Positions 16,929 to 27,246 of a stretch of DNA of 64,000 nt are shown one piece after another; within the stretch, counting starts at the first letter, position 1, and each line of letters begins with the position of its first letter. The DNA is taken from contig NZ_KB890741.1 in assembly GCF_000373245.1 (NCBI RefSeq), positions 62,001 through 126,000 on the forward strand. Reading direction: 5' to 3'. The stretch is from Echinicola pacifica DSM 19836 (GTDB lineage: Bacteria > Bacteroidota > Bacteroidia > Cytophagales > Cyclobacteriaceae). The translations under genes and the position numbers were made by a program. The notes beneath the pieces were generated by a model, which was not told where the DNA came from, did no database searches, and was given only the letters and a program-made list of their open reading frames with translations.

Positions 16929-16942
16929 CACCTTGATTCAAA

Positions 16943-18142
16943 ATGATGAATACAAAACCCAATATCTCATTTGAGAATACTGAAATAGCATTTGCGTCCA
17001 GGACGGACGTGGAGCTCAGAAAAATGTACCTTATCTTTGCAGTGATGGACAAAAACTGGGCAGTTAAAATCGGGACCAATTTGGCTGATTTTGCCTTTGC
17101 TTTGAGGCTTCCTGTAAAAGGGATAATGAAAAAGACCATGTTTGGTCATTTTTGTGGCGGCGAAAGCATAAGGGACTGCGCAAAGTCCATCAAGGAATTA
17201 CAGGAATTTGGCATAGGGACCATTCTTGATTATTCTGTGGAAGGGAAGGGAACAGAGAAAAGTTATGACCTCACCAGAGATGAGCTCATAGGGACCATCA
17301 AGAGGTCTGCTGGAGCTGCTGAGATCCCCTTTACCGTCTTTAAGGCCACGGGGGTGGGCAGCAGTAAAATAATGACGAAAGTTCAGGCAGGTAAATCACT
17401 AAGCCGTGATGAACAGGTGTCATTTGATAAAATGAAACAACGGGTGGATGATTTGTGTCGCACAGCCTATGAAAATGATGTGCGAATCATGGTCGATGGA
17501 GAGGAAAGTTGGTTTCAGAATGTGGTGGACGAAATGGCGTATGAAGCTATGAGCAAGTACAATCGCGAGAAGGCCATCGTCTATAATACCTTCCAGATGT
17601 ATCGAAAAGATATGTTGGGATTATTAAAAAAAGCTCATCAGAAAGCCGAAGAAGGAGGGTATTACCTTGGAGCGAAGGTCGTAAGAGGGGCCTATATGGA
17701 AAAGGAGCGAGACAGGGCAGAGGATAAAGAATATCCTAGCCCCATCCAGGACACCAAGGAGGATTCTGATAATGCTTTCAACGATGCCCTGAAGTTCAGT
17801 ATGGACAATAAAGACCGCATTTATCTGGTTTGTGGTACCCATAACGAATTAAGTAATATCATATTAACAGAGCTAATGAACCTCCATGGCTTGCAGGCTG
17901 ATGATAAAAGAGTTTATTTTGCACAACTATATGGTATGAGTGACACTATTTCTTATAACCTAGCTTTTGCGGGGTATAATGTAGCCAAATATGTCCCTTA
18001 CGGCCCTGTGGAGTCGGTAATGCCTTATCTATATCGTAGAGCGGCAGAGAATACCAGCGTTTCCGGGCAAAGTAGTAGAGAGTTTGAACTGATCAAAAAT
18101 GAGATTACGCGCCGTGCGTACCTCAAGAAAACCATAATTTAA
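16943..18142 (+). CDS. Proline dehydrogenase (monofunctional)
   Basis: 399 residues. FAD-dependent oxidation of proline to pyrroline-5-carboxylate, feeding electrons to quinones. The barrel motifs are visible: MVDGEESWFQ, YNTFQMYRKD, GAKVVRGAYMEKERDRA, VCGTHNE and the C-terminal FAQLYGMSD ... VAKYVPYGPVESVMPYLYRRAAEN. This is the stand-alone PRODH form, not a PutA fusion; a P5C dehydrogenase is not nearby. lysS follows after 15 bases, so the two probably share a transcript. That pairing has no obvious metabolic logic. Confidence 0.94.
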   Translation: MMNTKPNISFENTEIAFASRTDVELRKMYLIFAVMDKNWAVKIGTNLADFAFALRLPVKGIMKKTMFGHFCGGESIRDCAKSIKELQEFGIGTILDYSVEGKGTEKSYDLTRDELIGTIKRSAGAAEIPFTVFKATGVGSSKIMTKVQAGKSLSRDEQVSFDKMKQRVDDLCRTAYENDVRIMVDGEESWFQNVVDEMAYEAMSKYNREKAIVYNTFQMYRKDMLGLLKKAHQKAEEGGYYLGAKVVRGAYMEKERDRAEDKEYPSPIQDTKEDSDNAFNDALKFSMDNKDRIYLVCGTHNELSNIILTELMNLHGLQADDKRVYFAQLYGMSDTISYNLAFAGYNVAKYVPYGPVESVMPYLYRRAAENTSVSGQSSREFELIKNEITRRAYLKKTII

Positions 18143-18157
18143 TATTTATACATTGCT

Positions 18158-19876
18158 ATGCAATTACTGAGCGAACAAGAGATCGAAAGACGCAAGGACA
18201 GAGAAGCCTTGATGCAGCTTGGGATAGATCCCTATCCTGCCATTAAATTTCCTATCAATGCGTCCGCTAAGGATATTCATCAGAATTATGAAAATAATAA
18301 ACTAGATTATAAGGATATTTCCATAGCGGGAAGGTTGATGAGCAGACGAATCATGGGGTCTGCCTCCTTCGCTGAGATTCAGGATTCTTCAGGAAGATTG
18401 CAGATCTATGTCCGCCGCGATGATATCTGCCCCGGAGAGGACAAGACTTTTTATAATACTGTATTTAAGAAACTCCTTGGAATAGGTGATTATATAGGTG
18501 TCAAAGGATATATCTTCACCACCCAAACAGGGGAAATATCGCTGCATGTTACTGAGCTGACGGTGCTTTCTAAGTCCGTCAAGCCACTGCCTGTAGTGAA
18601 AAGAGATGAGGAAGGGAATGTTTTTGATGGATTTACAGACCCCGAGCTGCGTTACCGTCAGCGATATGTGGACCTTACCGTAAATCCTGATGTGAAAGAA
18701 GTGTTCATCACCCGATCAAAAATCATCTCCAATATGAGGAGATATTTCGATGATAGTGGATGGATAGAAGTGGAAACCCCCATCCTGCAAGCTGTTCATG
18801 GTGGCGCTGCTGCACGACCTTTTGGGACACATCACAATTCCCTGGACATGCCTTTATACCTAAGGATCGCCAATGAACTATACCTGAAAAGGTTGATCGT
18901 AGGTGGATTTGATGGCGTATATGAGTTTGGTAAAATGTTCCGAAATGAAGGGATGGACCGTACACATAATCCTGAATTTACCTCCATGGAAATCTATGTA
19001 GCCTATAAGGACTATATCTGGATGATGGAAATGGTAGAAGACCTTCTGGAAAAAGTTACCGTATCTGTACATGGTAAGCCAGTCGTGAAAGTTGGGGATA
19101 AAGACATTGACTTTTCAGGCCCTTATCGCCGCTTGACGATGTTTGACTCCATCAAGGAATATGCAGATATCGACGTAAGCAAGATGAATGAAGAGGAACT
19201 TCGTAAAGTCTGCACTGAAATGGGGATAGAAGTGGATGATTCCATGGGTAAAGGAAAGCTTATCGATGAGATCTTCGGAGAGAAAGTAGAAGCTAACCTG
19301 ATTCAGCCTACTTATATTACCGATTACCCTATAGAAATGACGCCATTGGCCAAGAAACACCGAACTGAAGCAGGCTTGGTGGAGCGCTTTGAGCTTTTTG
19401 TCAATGGAAAAGAAATAGCCAATGCCTATACCGAGCTGAATGACCCTATTGATCAAAGAGAGCGTTTTGAGGACCAATTGAAGTTGGCTGAGCGTGGGGA
19501 TGATGAGGCTATGGCCATGGATGAGGACTTCTTACGTGCTCTGGAATATGGTATGCCTCCTACCTCTGGTCTTGGGATTGGAATTGATAGACTTACAATG
19601 CTATTGACCAATAAGTCTACCATCCAGGAGGTGCTTTTCTTCCCTCAAATGAGGCCTGAGAAAAAAGTGAAAATCGCCACGGATGAGGACTTTGTGGCGC
19701 TTGGAGTGGATGCTGGATTGGTTCCTGCCCTTCGCGATTTGAATATTCACACGATAGAGCAGCTCAAAGAACAAGATCCTAATAAGCTCTTTAATGACGT
19801 TTGTGGAAGAAGAAAGAAATTAAAGTTGCAAGTAAATAATCCTAGTAAGGAAGATGTGGCCAATTGGCTTGCCTAA
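18158..19876 (+). CDS. lysS: Lysyl-tRNA synthetase, class II
   Basis: 572 residues. The N-terminal OB-fold (about 55-150, [21 protein letters not shown]) binds the anticodon. The class II catalytic core includes motif 2 [18 protein letters not shown] and motif 3 [13 protein letters not shown]. Bacterial LysS is usually about 500 residues and ends soon after FFPQMRPE; here roughly 65 extra residues follow. They include [22 protein letters not shown], resembling a helix-hairpin-helix module. Such an extension is, to my knowledge, common in Bacteroidota. The gene follows proline dehydrogenase and is closed by the terminator at 19904-19937. Confidence 0.96.
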   Translation: MQLLSEQEIERRKDREALMQLGIDPYPAIKFPINASAKDIHQNYENNKLDYKDISIAGRLMSRRIMGSASFAEIQDSSGRLQIYVRRDDICPGEDKTFYNTVFKKLLGIGDYIGVKGYIFTTQTGEISLHVTELTVLSKSVKPLPVVKRDEEGNVFDGFTDPELRYRQRYVDLTVNPDVKEVFITRSKIISNMRRYFDDSGWIEVETPILQAVHGGAAARPFGTHHNSLDMPLYLRIANELYLKRLIVGGFDGVYEFGKMFRNEGMDRTHNPEFTSMEIYVAYKDYIWMMEMVEDLLEKVTVSVHGKPVVKVGDKDIDFSGPYRRLTMFDSIKEYADIDVSKMNEEELRKVCTEMGIEVDDSMGKGKLIDEIFGEKVEANLIQPTYITDYPIEMTPLAKKHRTEAGLVERFELFVNGKEIANAYTELNDPIDQRERFEDQLKLAERGDDEAMAMDEDFLRALEYGMPPTSGLGIGIDRLTMLLTNKSTIQEVLFFPQMRPEKKVKIATDEDFVALGVDAGLVPALRDLNIHTIEQLKEQDPNKLFNDVCGRRKKLKLQVNNPSKEDVANWLA

Positions 19877-19903
19877 TTTGACCACTTATCATAAATAATT
19901 CTT

Positions 19904-19937
19904 AAAAAAACCGGATCATCTCGATTCGGTTTTTTTA
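19904..19937 (+). terminator. Intrinsic terminator after lysS
   Basis: ACCGGAT / ATTCGGT, a 7-bp stem with one G-T pair and a CATCTCG loop, flanked by an A-run and followed by seven T residues. It starts about 30 bases after the lysS stop. Confidence 0.85.
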
Positions 19938-19977
19938 TTTTTAGTAATTTCACAGCAGTATAAACCTAACAAATATA

Positions 19978-22035
19978 ATGATGAAGCAATATATACTTTT
20001 GCTGAGCATGGGTGCAGGCATGGCTATGATGAGCTGCTCTGGTAACCAAGCTCAGGAGGAAGAGACCGTCCAAGCTATCAATTTAGAGAACATGGACACC
20101 ACCATCCGCCCACAGGATGATTTCTTTGGTTTTGTAAATGGCCAGTGGATCGCCAATACAGAAATCCCAGGTGACCAAGGCCGCTGGGGGAGTTTCAATG
20201 AACTTAGAGAATTTAATAACGATGCAGTACTCACCGTGCTTACCCAGGCGATGGAAGATGAGAACTTGTCCACTGATTCTGACCAGGGCAAAGCCGTGGC
20301 TTTTTACCAGATCGGAATGGATTCACTGCTTGCCGAAAAGAGAGGATTGGATCCTTTGAAGCCCGTATTTGAAGAGATCGAAAAGGTGAACGATATTGCC
20401 TCCCTTCAGAAATACTTAGAAATGCAACAGTTGTCTGGCGGTGGAGCTTTCTTTGGTTTGGGAGTAAATACAGACCTTAAGAACTCCGAGCAAATGGCTC
20501 TATACCTTTCCCAAGGTGGATTAGGCCTGCCAGATAGGGATTATTATACCGAGGATAATGAGAAATTCAATGAGATAAGAACCAAATACCTTGCGCATTT
20601 GGAGCGCACCTTTGGGCTTATAGGATATGAAAATGCCGAAGCAAAGGAAGCAGCTAAGCAGGTGATGGAACTGGAAACCCGACTCGCTGAAGCTAGTAAA
20701 ACCCGTATCGAACTGAGAGATCCAGAGGGCCGGTATAATAAGTATAAAGTGGAGGAACTGAAAACTCTTGCTCCTTCCATTGATTGGGCGGCCTACTTGA
20801 ATGCCCTTGGTGCAAAGACTGATGAGGTGATCGTTTCTACTCCAAAATTCCTGGAACAAGTAGAAGCCGTGCTGAATACCATGCCTGCGGAGACCTGGAG
20901 AAATTACCTTACTTGGCATGCCGTGGATGGAGCGTCTTCTTATTTAAGCTATGAGTTCGTGAAGAATAATTTCGACTTTTTTGGGAAAGAGCTGCAGGGT
21001 ACTGATCAGATGCGTCCGCGATGGAAAAGAGTATTGGGGACTACAGAAAGAGCCGCAGGTGAGGCAATTGGTAAGCTCTATACTGAAGCTTATTTTCCTC
21101 AGGAAGCAAAAGATAAAGCCAACGAAATGGTTGAGAATATACTCGCAGCCATGGGGGATAGAATCATGAATCTCGAGTGGATGTCTGATGTCACTAAAGA
21201 GAAGGCCCTGCAGAAATTGGGTACCTTCAATGTGAAGATAGGTTTTCCTGACAAATGGAAGTCCTATGCTGCCTTGGAAGTGAACGGTGATCCTGAGACC
21301 GCTTCTTATTTCGATAATGTAAAAGCCTCCTCCAAATTTAGATTTCAGGAGAATATCGATAAACTAGGGAAGCCTATTGACAAAGACGAGTGGTTTATGA
21401 CTCCTCAGACGGTTAATGCTTATTATAATCCAACCTGGAACGAAATAGTATTTCCAGCAGGAATACTGCAGCCTCCATTCTATAATTATAAGGCCGATGC
21501 GGCCGTAAATTACGGAGGAATCGGCGCAGTGATTGGTCATGAGATTTCTCATGGTTTTGATGATCAAGGCAGTCAGTACGATGCAGAAGGCAATTTGAAG
21601 AACTGGTGGGAAGAGCAGGATAAGGAGAATTTTGGCGAAAGAACAGGCAAACTGGTCGCTCAATATGATGGCTATGAGCCATTAGAAGGAGTGAAGGTAA
21701 AGGGTGCCCTTACGCTAGGAGAAAATATAGGCGACTTAGGCGGCCTACTAGTCGCTTATGATGGCCTTCAAAAACACTTTGAGGAGCATGGTCGTCCTGA
21801 AAATATCGATGGATATACTGCTGAGCAACGTTTCTTTATTTCTTGGGCCACTGTATGGAGAACTAAGAGCCGTGAGGAGGCCTTAAGGACACAGATTCAG
21901 ACTGACCCCCATTCTCCTGCTCAGTACCGAGGCAATGGTCCTTTGGTGAATATAGACGCTTTCTATGAAGCCTTTGGCGTCAAAGAGGGAGATGAGATGT
22001 ATAAAGCTCCTGAAGATCGAGTAAGAATATGGTAA
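19978..22035 (+). CDS. M13-family zinc endopeptidase lipoprotein (PepO/neprilysin type)
   Basis: 685 residues. The signal peptide ends in a lipobox at MMSC (Cys20), so the enzyme is probably anchored in the outer membrane or periplasm. The catalytic zinc motif is VIGHEISHGFDDQG (HExxH), with the third ligand in GENIGDLGG. The substrate-binding NAYYNPTWNEIVFPAGIL and the C-terminal family ending CxxW-like DRVRIW are also present. M13 enzymes cut oligopeptides, usually before hydrophobic residues. A second ATG at 19981 is equally possible. The gene is monocistronic, bounded by terminators at 19904-19937 and 22055-22089. Confidence 0.95.
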   Translation: MMKQYILLLSMGAGMAMMSCSGNQAQEEETVQAINLENMDTTIRPQDDFFGFVNGQWIANTEIPGDQGRWGSFNELREFNNDAVLTVLTQAMEDENLSTDSDQGKAVAFYQIGMDSLLAEKRGLDPLKPVFEEIEKVNDIASLQKYLEMQQLSGGGAFFGLGVNTDLKNSEQMALYLSQGGLGLPDRDYYTEDNEKFNEIRTKYLAHLERTFGLIGYENAEAKEAAKQVMELETRLAEASKTRIELRDPEGRYNKYKVEELKTLAPSIDWAAYLNALGAKTDEVIVSTPKFLEQVEAVLNTMPAETWRNYLTWHAVDGASSYLSYEFVKNNFDFFGKELQGTDQMRPRWKRVLGTTERAAGEAIGKLYTEAYFPQEAKDKANEMVENILAAMGDRIMNLEWMSDVTKEKALQKLGTFNVKIGFPDKWKSYAALEVNGDPETASYFDNVKASSKFRFQENIDKLGKPIDKDEWFMTPQTVNAYYNPTWNEIVFPAGILQPPFYNYKADAAVNYGGIGAVIGHEISHGFDDQGSQYDAEGNLKNWWEEQDKENFGERTGKLVAQYDGYEPLEGVKVKGALTLGENIGDLGGLLVAYDGLQKHFEEHGRPENIDGYTAEQRFFISWATVWRTKSREEALRTQIQTDPHSPAQYRGNGPLVNIDAFYEAFGVKEGDEMYKAPEDRVRIW

Positions 22036-22054
22036 TCGTGGTTTAGAAATAGCG

Positions 22055-22089
22055 AAAAAGGGAAGGACAAAAGTTCTTCCCTTTTTTTG
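22055..22089 (+). terminator. Intrinsic terminator after the M13 peptidase
   Basis: AAAGGGAAG..CTTCCCTTT stem, extended by AC..GT within the loop, followed by seven T residues, about 20 bases after the stop codon. Confidence 0.85.
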
Positions 22090-22176
22090 TTTAAGTTTAT
22101 TTATAATATCTAGTTTAAGTATTTCAGTTAGAATGTTGGGATATGGTTAGTTTTTGAGCTAATATTAGTCTGATTG

Positions 22177-22208
22177 TTGTTGAGTCATTAATTTTAGGTT
22201 TATTTTTG
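22177..22208 (+). promoter_or_regulatory. Probable promoter of arginine deiminase
   Basis: TTG at 22177-22179, 21 bases, then TATTTTTG at 22201-22208 (TAnnTTTG). The ATG of the gene follows after 23 bases. Confidence 0.5.
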
Positions 22209-22231
22209 GATAGGTTATTAAGGGAAATATT

Positions 22232-23449
22232 ATGGATTTAAGATTACATTCGGAATTTGGTACTTTGAAGACGGTTTTGATGCACCGCCCGGGAAAAGAG
22301 ATCGATCGACTTACTCCGTATAATAAGGAATTATTATTATTTGAAGATGTCCCTTACCTCGAAGCGATGCAGCAGGAGCATGATTATTTCACGAATGTAA
22401 TAAAGCAAGTGACGGGGGCCAAAATACTTAGTTTGCATGAGTTGCTGATGGAGACCATGGCTGATGATGCGATCTTATTTAAGATGATGGAGGAAGCCTT
22501 GAGTTATAGCCGATTGTCACACTTCACCGAGAGTATTCTCGGTAGGCTTTCCACTTCTGAATGTGCCACGGCCTTGATCGCAGGGATCAAAGTCCATGAG
22601 TTGAAGAAGAAAATCAGCAAACTTCCCATGGTGGATTTGATGGATTTCGCTTTTGTGATTCCTCCTTGTCCGAACTTATATTTTCAGCGTGATCCAGCAG
22701 CATTGACGCCGGGTGGGATGATCTTCTCGAGCATGCGAATGGAAGGGCGCCAGCGAGAAGCCAATGTTATCCGGTCGATTTTTGAGAATCATCCTGACTT
22801 TAAGGATCAGCTAAACAGGATATATCCGGTGGATGGCCATAATAACCCAGCCTGCATAGAAGGTGGTGATGTGATCGTTATTTCTGACAAGGCTATCGCC
22901 ATTGGGAATTCCGAAAGAACTGACGAAAAGGCCATTTATCATGTTGCAAAAGCGCTGTTAGCAGAAGGTACTGTGGAGCGTGTTTATGAGGTTCATCTTC
23001 CCAAAAAGAGAAATTTCATGCACCTGGATACCGTATTCACTATTCTTGATGAAAACCTGGTACTCACCTATCCCGATGCATTGGAAGCTGTGCTTCAGAC
23101 CTCCCTTTATACTCTCAAAGAAAATGACGGCGATCAGGTTCATATCAAAAGAACCGTTCTGAAAGAGTCGCTATTGACTGTGTTGGAAAAAGAAATCCCC
23201 TACTTGGAAATTATTCACCTTGGAGGAAATGGAAACAAGGATTATGCACTTCGTGAGCAATGGTATGACGGGGCGAATGTGTTTGCCATTGGTCCTAGGA
23301 AAGTAATCAGTTATAGAAGAAATAAGCATACCAATCGAGCGCTACGGGATATGGGGGTAGATGTAATAGAAATCCCCTCCTCAGAACTGTCCCGCGGTCT
23401 TGGCGGCCCACGATGCATGACTATGCCTCTCAGTAGAGCTAAGGTGTAG
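22232..23449 (+). CDS. arcA: Arginine deiminase
   Basis: 405 residues. Hydrolyses arginine to citrulline and ammonia. Family motifs: GTLKTVLMHRPGKEIDRLTP at the N-terminus, PNLYFQRDPA, CIEGGDVIVIS, FMHLDTVFT, and the nucleophilic cysteine near the C-terminus in GGPRCMTMPLSR. The usual partners for the energy-yielding pathway (ornithine carbamoyltransferase arcB, carbamate kinase arcC, antiporter arcD) are not adjacent. The gene stands alone with its own promoter. Whether it serves arginine catabolism, acid resistance or citrulline supply cannot be said. Confidence 0.94.
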   Translation: MDLRLHSEFGTLKTVLMHRPGKEIDRLTPYNKELLLFEDVPYLEAMQQEHDYFTNVIKQVTGAKILSLHELLMETMADDAILFKMMEEALSYSRLSHFTESILGRLSTSECATALIAGIKVHELKKKISKLPMVDLMDFAFVIPPCPNLYFQRDPAALTPGGMIFSSMRMEGRQREANVIRSIFENHPDFKDQLNRIYPVDGHNNPACIEGGDVIVISDKAIAIGNSERTDEKAIYHVAKALLAEGTVERVYEVHLPKKRNFMHLDTVFTILDENLVLTYPDALEAVLQTSLYTLKENDGDQVHIKRTVLKESLLTVLEKEIPYLEIIHLGGNGNKDYALREQWYDGANVFAIGPRKVISYRRNKHTNRALRDMGVDVIEIPSSELSRGLGGPRCMTMPLSRAKV

Positions 23450-23612
23450 ATACCTCAAATAATTAAAGATATATTGTGTTGTTGATTACGATTTGGCTGT
23501 AGAGCGAGTCATATGCGATGGGTTTTTGCTGCCTGAGAATAGGGTATATCGTCGAATATCCCCATGCACTACAGTTTTAGCCTTCAACCATCCCATCCAT
23601 TAAGTCGCGCTA

Positions 23613-26381
23613 TCAATAATCAAAGAAAGAACGTCTTCTTGATACTTTAAGGTCTTGCAATATGCTCGCTTTCACTCGGATGTCGATATTATAGCTGGTA
23701 AATGCTCCAAAAGGAATCCAGCTCACATTCATCTGCCAGCAGTGTAGGTCACGGGCGATGCCTATCATTGTTTGGGTGATCTTGTCTGTGCTAAAATCAA
23801 AACCCGTATTAAAGTTCACTTTCCACTTGTCCGAGAGACTGACATCTCCTGATACATTCAGTGCCTGGGTGATATTGGTATCCCCTGTGCGGTCGCTCTT
23901 GCTATAGCTGAGGTTGTAGCCGTAATTGATATTCCATGGAATGCTCCAGTCGATATATTGCCCGGGGTCATTGGCAATCCTGTCTATCTCATTTTCCACA
24001 AATTCGTTCATCTGCCCACCTTGATCCAGAAACTCATTAGTCAGTTCCTCACGGGTATCGGCAGGGGTTTTTTCAGCTCCTCTAGGATTGAAACTGCCGT
24101 TCAGGTTTAGATTGGCCCGGCTGATGGAGCCAAGGCCTTGTCCTGCTTGCCATGCGTATTCATTCATACGTCGGTAGAGAGTGGATTCGCTGGTTTCATC
24201 ATAGTAGCTGGTGGTGGCGTATGGGTTGAGGGTGGCCGATAGTGCTACGGATATTTTATTGTCAAAGAAGGTGGTCCTGGTACTCATGCTTATCGGTGCA
24301 AGCTTAAAAGAATCCGCTACGAAATTGTAATTGGTAGAGATATTGAAAGATTGCAGCAATGGGAATTTCTTAGTGGTGACTTCAGCAGTATCGCTTTCCA
24401 CGCGCTTTTTGGCTTCCAGCGTGTTTCTTAGGGAGATGTTCAGCGATCTAGATTCGCCTCTGGGCGCTCCACCATATAGGAAGCCCTGGAATCGGCTGTA
24501 AAGCTCCTCATCCCCTTCCTCATTGACCTGCACACTCTGGTAATAGCCGTAGCTTGGGTCGGAGAAGTCAGGCGTAAATGACATTCCCACGGTCGGCTGA
24601 AGGTGATGTCGAATGGCCTCAATTTTTGATCCTGGCTTGAATTTATAGAAACCATAAATATTCGTAGCCATATTAAAGGAGGTATTATAATAGCCTACCC
24701 GGCTAAAACCATTCTCCAGTACCTTATCCACTCGCTCTTGCGGAGCATTATAGAAATAGTTGATCCGATCAAAATACCATAGTTCGGTATATTGAAACCC
24801 GGCTGTTCCTGTAAAATACTTAAATAATGTAAAGTTGGAGGAAACAGGAATAGAGTGACGGAAACCGTTATCCGCCTGCTTTAATAGTTTCGGGAGGTTG
24901 GCCCAAGTAAATGGGATGACATCCGGGGCTTCTAGGTCGTCCTCAAAGAAGTCATCCTGAAAATAATCGTTTTCCACTCCTAATACAGACTCTTCAGCAT
25001 TGTCAATGGAGTTTTGAGCCGTGAAGTTCCATGCAAAATTAAGTGTTTTCAATGGCTCAAAAGTGGAATTGCTAAATGGGGTCTGCCTATTCATATTGAC
25101 AGATATATCTGGGAGGATTAATGTCACCTCCTCAGTTTGCACATTTTGTGAATGCCTAAGGTTAGCGGACATACTAAATGGCGTACCGGTAAAGGTTTTA
25201 CTATAGGAGATATTGGAAGTAAATTCCGATTGAGTATTCCTGACGTAGCTATTTGGGTTGACCACTATATTATTATAATTGGTCGTACCAGCATTAACAG
25301 AGGCTGAGAAGCGAGAATTGCCACGCGTTTCCGGAGTATGAGACCAGTTGACCCACATGGTGGTATAGTCGAGAGGCTCTGCGTCAGTTTCGGGACTGCG
25401 GAATTGTTGAAAATCAATATTAAATCCACCGCTATATCGGTACCGCTTCTTATAGGCAGTCGCTAATTTTGCTCCATAGCCTCCTTTGGAGTAGATCTCG
25501 CCCGTCAGCCGGGTATGTACATAGTCACTGAAGGCAAAATAATAGCCGAAATCCCTTAGGTAAAAACCTCTCCGCTGTTCTTCCCCATAGGAAGGGATGA
25601 TGATGCCAGAAACCTGCTCTTCTTTTTGGTCTGGAATAAAGCCAAAAGGGAGACCCAATGGAGTGGGAATTCCGTTGAAATAAAGGTTGAAAGGCCCGGA
25701 AATGGTTTGTTTGCCTTCCACGGACTTTAGTTTCTTGGAAGAGATATGCCAGTGTGGTTCTGCCAGATTACAGGTGGTATAATATCCGTGATAGAGATAG
25801 ACATTACCATCGTTATCTTTTTTCACTATTTCCCCACGTAATAAGCCGTCCTGCTGTTCGGTGACCACATCAGAAATAATGGCTTTCTTAGTCTTGAAAT
25901 TATACCTCATTTCCTTTCGGATCTCATAGGTGCTATTTCCTTCCTTAAATATCGGATTCCCTTGGACAGTTCCAGTGGTATCACTTATACCAGAGGCATA
26001 GAGCTCGTTTTTTTCCCAATCGATCTCAATATAGTCCGCATCCAAACGGATATTACCGTACTCAAACCAAGCCTGTTTGTAGAGAAATACTTTTTTTTGC
26101 TTAAAATCAGATAAAATACTGTCTTCTGCTGCATATTTGATGACGGTTTCGATATCACCCTTAGGCACAACCTTTGCTGTGTCCGATTTAGGGATGCTGT
26201 CCAATACCGCCAAACTGTCCATAAGGGAGGGAAGTGGCCTTTCCGGCAAGGGGGATAAGTCAGGAGCAACAATTTCCTTTTCGGCACCCGACTGCTTCTG
26301 GAGCCGTCTTTGACCGTAGGAAATCTGTAGGCTAATGACTATGAGGAAAAAGGAAAGATACGCTACCTTAATATTCTGCAC
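23613..26381 (-). CDS. LptD-like outer-membrane LPS assembly protein
   Basis: 922 residues. Signal peptide (about 1-23, ending ISYGQ), a linker rich in Pro and Ser, an OstA-type beta-jellyroll (about 85-290), then a long beta-strand-rich barrel ending in an aromatic residue (RSFFDY). Diagnostic segments are YHGYYTTCNLAEPHWHISSK and FNGIPTPLGLPFGFIP. This is the Bacteroidota form of LptD, which inserts lipopolysaccharide into the outer leaflet. It lacks the four-cysteine pattern of the Escherichia protein; only a single Cys is obvious in the N-terminal domain. It diverges from the cell-wall amidase gene. Confidence 0.88.
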   Translation of the reverse strand: MQNIKVAYLSFFLIVISLQISYGQRRLQKQSGAEKEIVAPDLSPLPERPLPSLMDSLAVLDSIPKSDTAKVVPKGDIETVIKYAAEDSILSDFKQKKVFLYKQAWFEYGNIRLDADYIEIDWEKNELYASGISDTTGTVQGNPIFKEGNSTYEIRKEMRYNFKTKKAIISDVVTEQQDGLLRGEIVKKDNDGNVYLYHGYYTTCNLAEPHWHISSKKLKSVEGKQTISGPFNLYFNGIPTPLGLPFGFIPDQKEEQVSGIIIPSYGEEQRRGFYLRDFGYYFAFSDYVHTRLTGEIYSKGGYGAKLATAYKKRYRYSGGFNIDFQQFRSPETDAEPLDYTTMWVNWSHTPETRGNSRFSASVNAGTTNYNNIVVNPNSYVRNTQSEFTSNISYSKTFTGTPFSMSANLRHSQNVQTEEVTLILPDISVNMNRQTPFSNSTFEPLKTLNFAWNFTAQNSIDNAEESVLGVENDYFQDDFFEDDLEAPDVIPFTWANLPKLLKQADNGFRHSIPVSSNFTLFKYFTGTAGFQYTELWYFDRINYFYNAPQERVDKVLENGFSRVGYYNTSFNMATNIYGFYKFKPGSKIEAIRHHLQPTVGMSFTPDFSDPSYGYYQSVQVNEEGDEELYSRFQGFLYGGAPRGESRSLNISLRNTLEAKKRVESDTAEVTTKKFPLLQSFNISTNYNFVADSFKLAPISMSTRTTFFDNKISVALSATLNPYATTSYYDETSESTLYRRMNEYAWQAGQGLGSISRANLNLNGSFNPRGAEKTPADTREELTNEFLDQGGQMNEFVENEIDRIANDPGQYIDWSIPWNINYGYNLSYSKSDRTGDTNITQALNVSGDVSLSDKWKVNFNTGFDFSTDKITQTMIGIARDLHCWQMNVSWIPFGAFTSYNIDIRVKASILQDLKVSRRRSFFDY

Positions 26382-26439
26382 AGATTTACTTCTATTTGCT
26401 TCAAAAATTTATGAATTTTGCGTAAAGTTAAGCTTATTA

Positions 26440-27246
26440 ATGTTTATGAAACGAACCAGTGTCAAAAATCTTATAATAATTCTTTTTCTGACTAGCATAG
26501 CATTGCTGTCCTCTTTTGTCCCCACAGGGGAAGGAGAGCGGGAATTTAAGTTGCGAAGAGTGGTCATCGATGCTGGGCATGGGGGGAAAGACCCCGGAAC
26601 TCTTGGCAGTAGGTCCAAGGAAAAGGATGTTGCCCTTTCTATCGCTCTGCAAGTGGGAGCCTATATCGAGAAATATCTGCCGGATGTGGAGGTGATTTAT
26701 ACCCGAAAGACCGACGTCTTTATTGAACTAAAGGAAAGAGCTAATATCGCCAATCGTAATAAAGCTGACCTTTTTGTGTCGATTCACTGTAACGCCGTAA
26801 AGGGCTCCAATGCCTATGGCACTGAAACCTATGTCATGGGTGCAAATCACTTTGACCGTAACTTCGATGTAGTAAAGCGTGAAAACTCAGTGATCCTGAT
26901 GGAAGATGGCTATGAGGAAAACTATGAGGGCTTTGATCCCAATGCCCCGGAGTCCTATATGATGTTTAACCTAATCCAAAAAGCCTATTTTGCCAACAGT
27001 CTTTCCTTGGCTCAAAAAGTGGAAAATGACTTCAAGACCAGAGTTAACCGTCATAGTAGAGGCGTAAAGCAACTACCGCTCTACGTATTATGGACCACAA
27101 GCATGCCTTCCATTTTGATTGAAACAGGCTTTTTGTCTAATTCTACTGAAGAAAAATACCTCAATAGCGAAAATGGCCAAGCTTATTTGTCTTCCGCCAT
27201 TTATCGATCCATAAAAGCATATAAAGAAGAAGTCGAAGCATATTAA
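26440..27246 (+). CDS. N-acetylmuramoyl-L-alanine amidase (Amidase_3)
   Basis: 268 residues from ATG 26440 (or 266 from 26446). An upstream in-frame reading from 26335 would overlap the divergent LptD-like gene and adds no recognisable sequence. A hydrophobic signal or anchor (NLIIILFLTSIALLSSF) precedes the zinc amidase domain. Motifs: VVIDAGHGGKDPG (zinc His), SKEKDVALSIA (zinc Glu), LFVSIHCNA (zinc His), and the catalytic Glu in PSILIETGFLSN. The enzyme cuts the bond between muramic acid and the stem peptide, typically for cell separation. No LysM or SPOR domain follows. Confidence 0.92.
   Translation: MFMKRTSVKNLIIILFLTSIALLSSFVPTGEGEREFKLRRVVIDAGHGGKDPGTLGSRSKEKDVALSIALQVGAYIEKYLPDVEVIYTRKTDVFIELKERANIANRNKADLFVSIHCNAVKGSNAYGTETYVMGANHFDRNFDVVKRENSVILMEDGYEENYEGFDPNAPESYMMFNLIQKAYFANSLSLAQKVENDFKTRVNRHSRGVKQLPLYVLWTTSMPSILIETGFLSNSTEEKYLNSENGQAYLSSAIYRSIKAYKEEVEAY

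Larger units (their letters stand above)
16396..16942. other. Divergent control region, aromatic operon / proline dehydrogenase
   Basis: 547 bases. The left part is fully explained by the leader peptide, attenuator and promoter of the minus-strand aromatic operon. The right part is AT-rich and ends in the -7 element of the proline dehydrogenase gene (16921-16928). Between about 16600 and 16900 I recognise nothing specific. Confidence 0.6.

Noticed and set aside
26335-26439. Longer amidase start inside the LptD-like gene
   Set aside because: It would overlap the divergent gene and place non-signal sequence ahead of the hydrophobic leader that begins at 26440.
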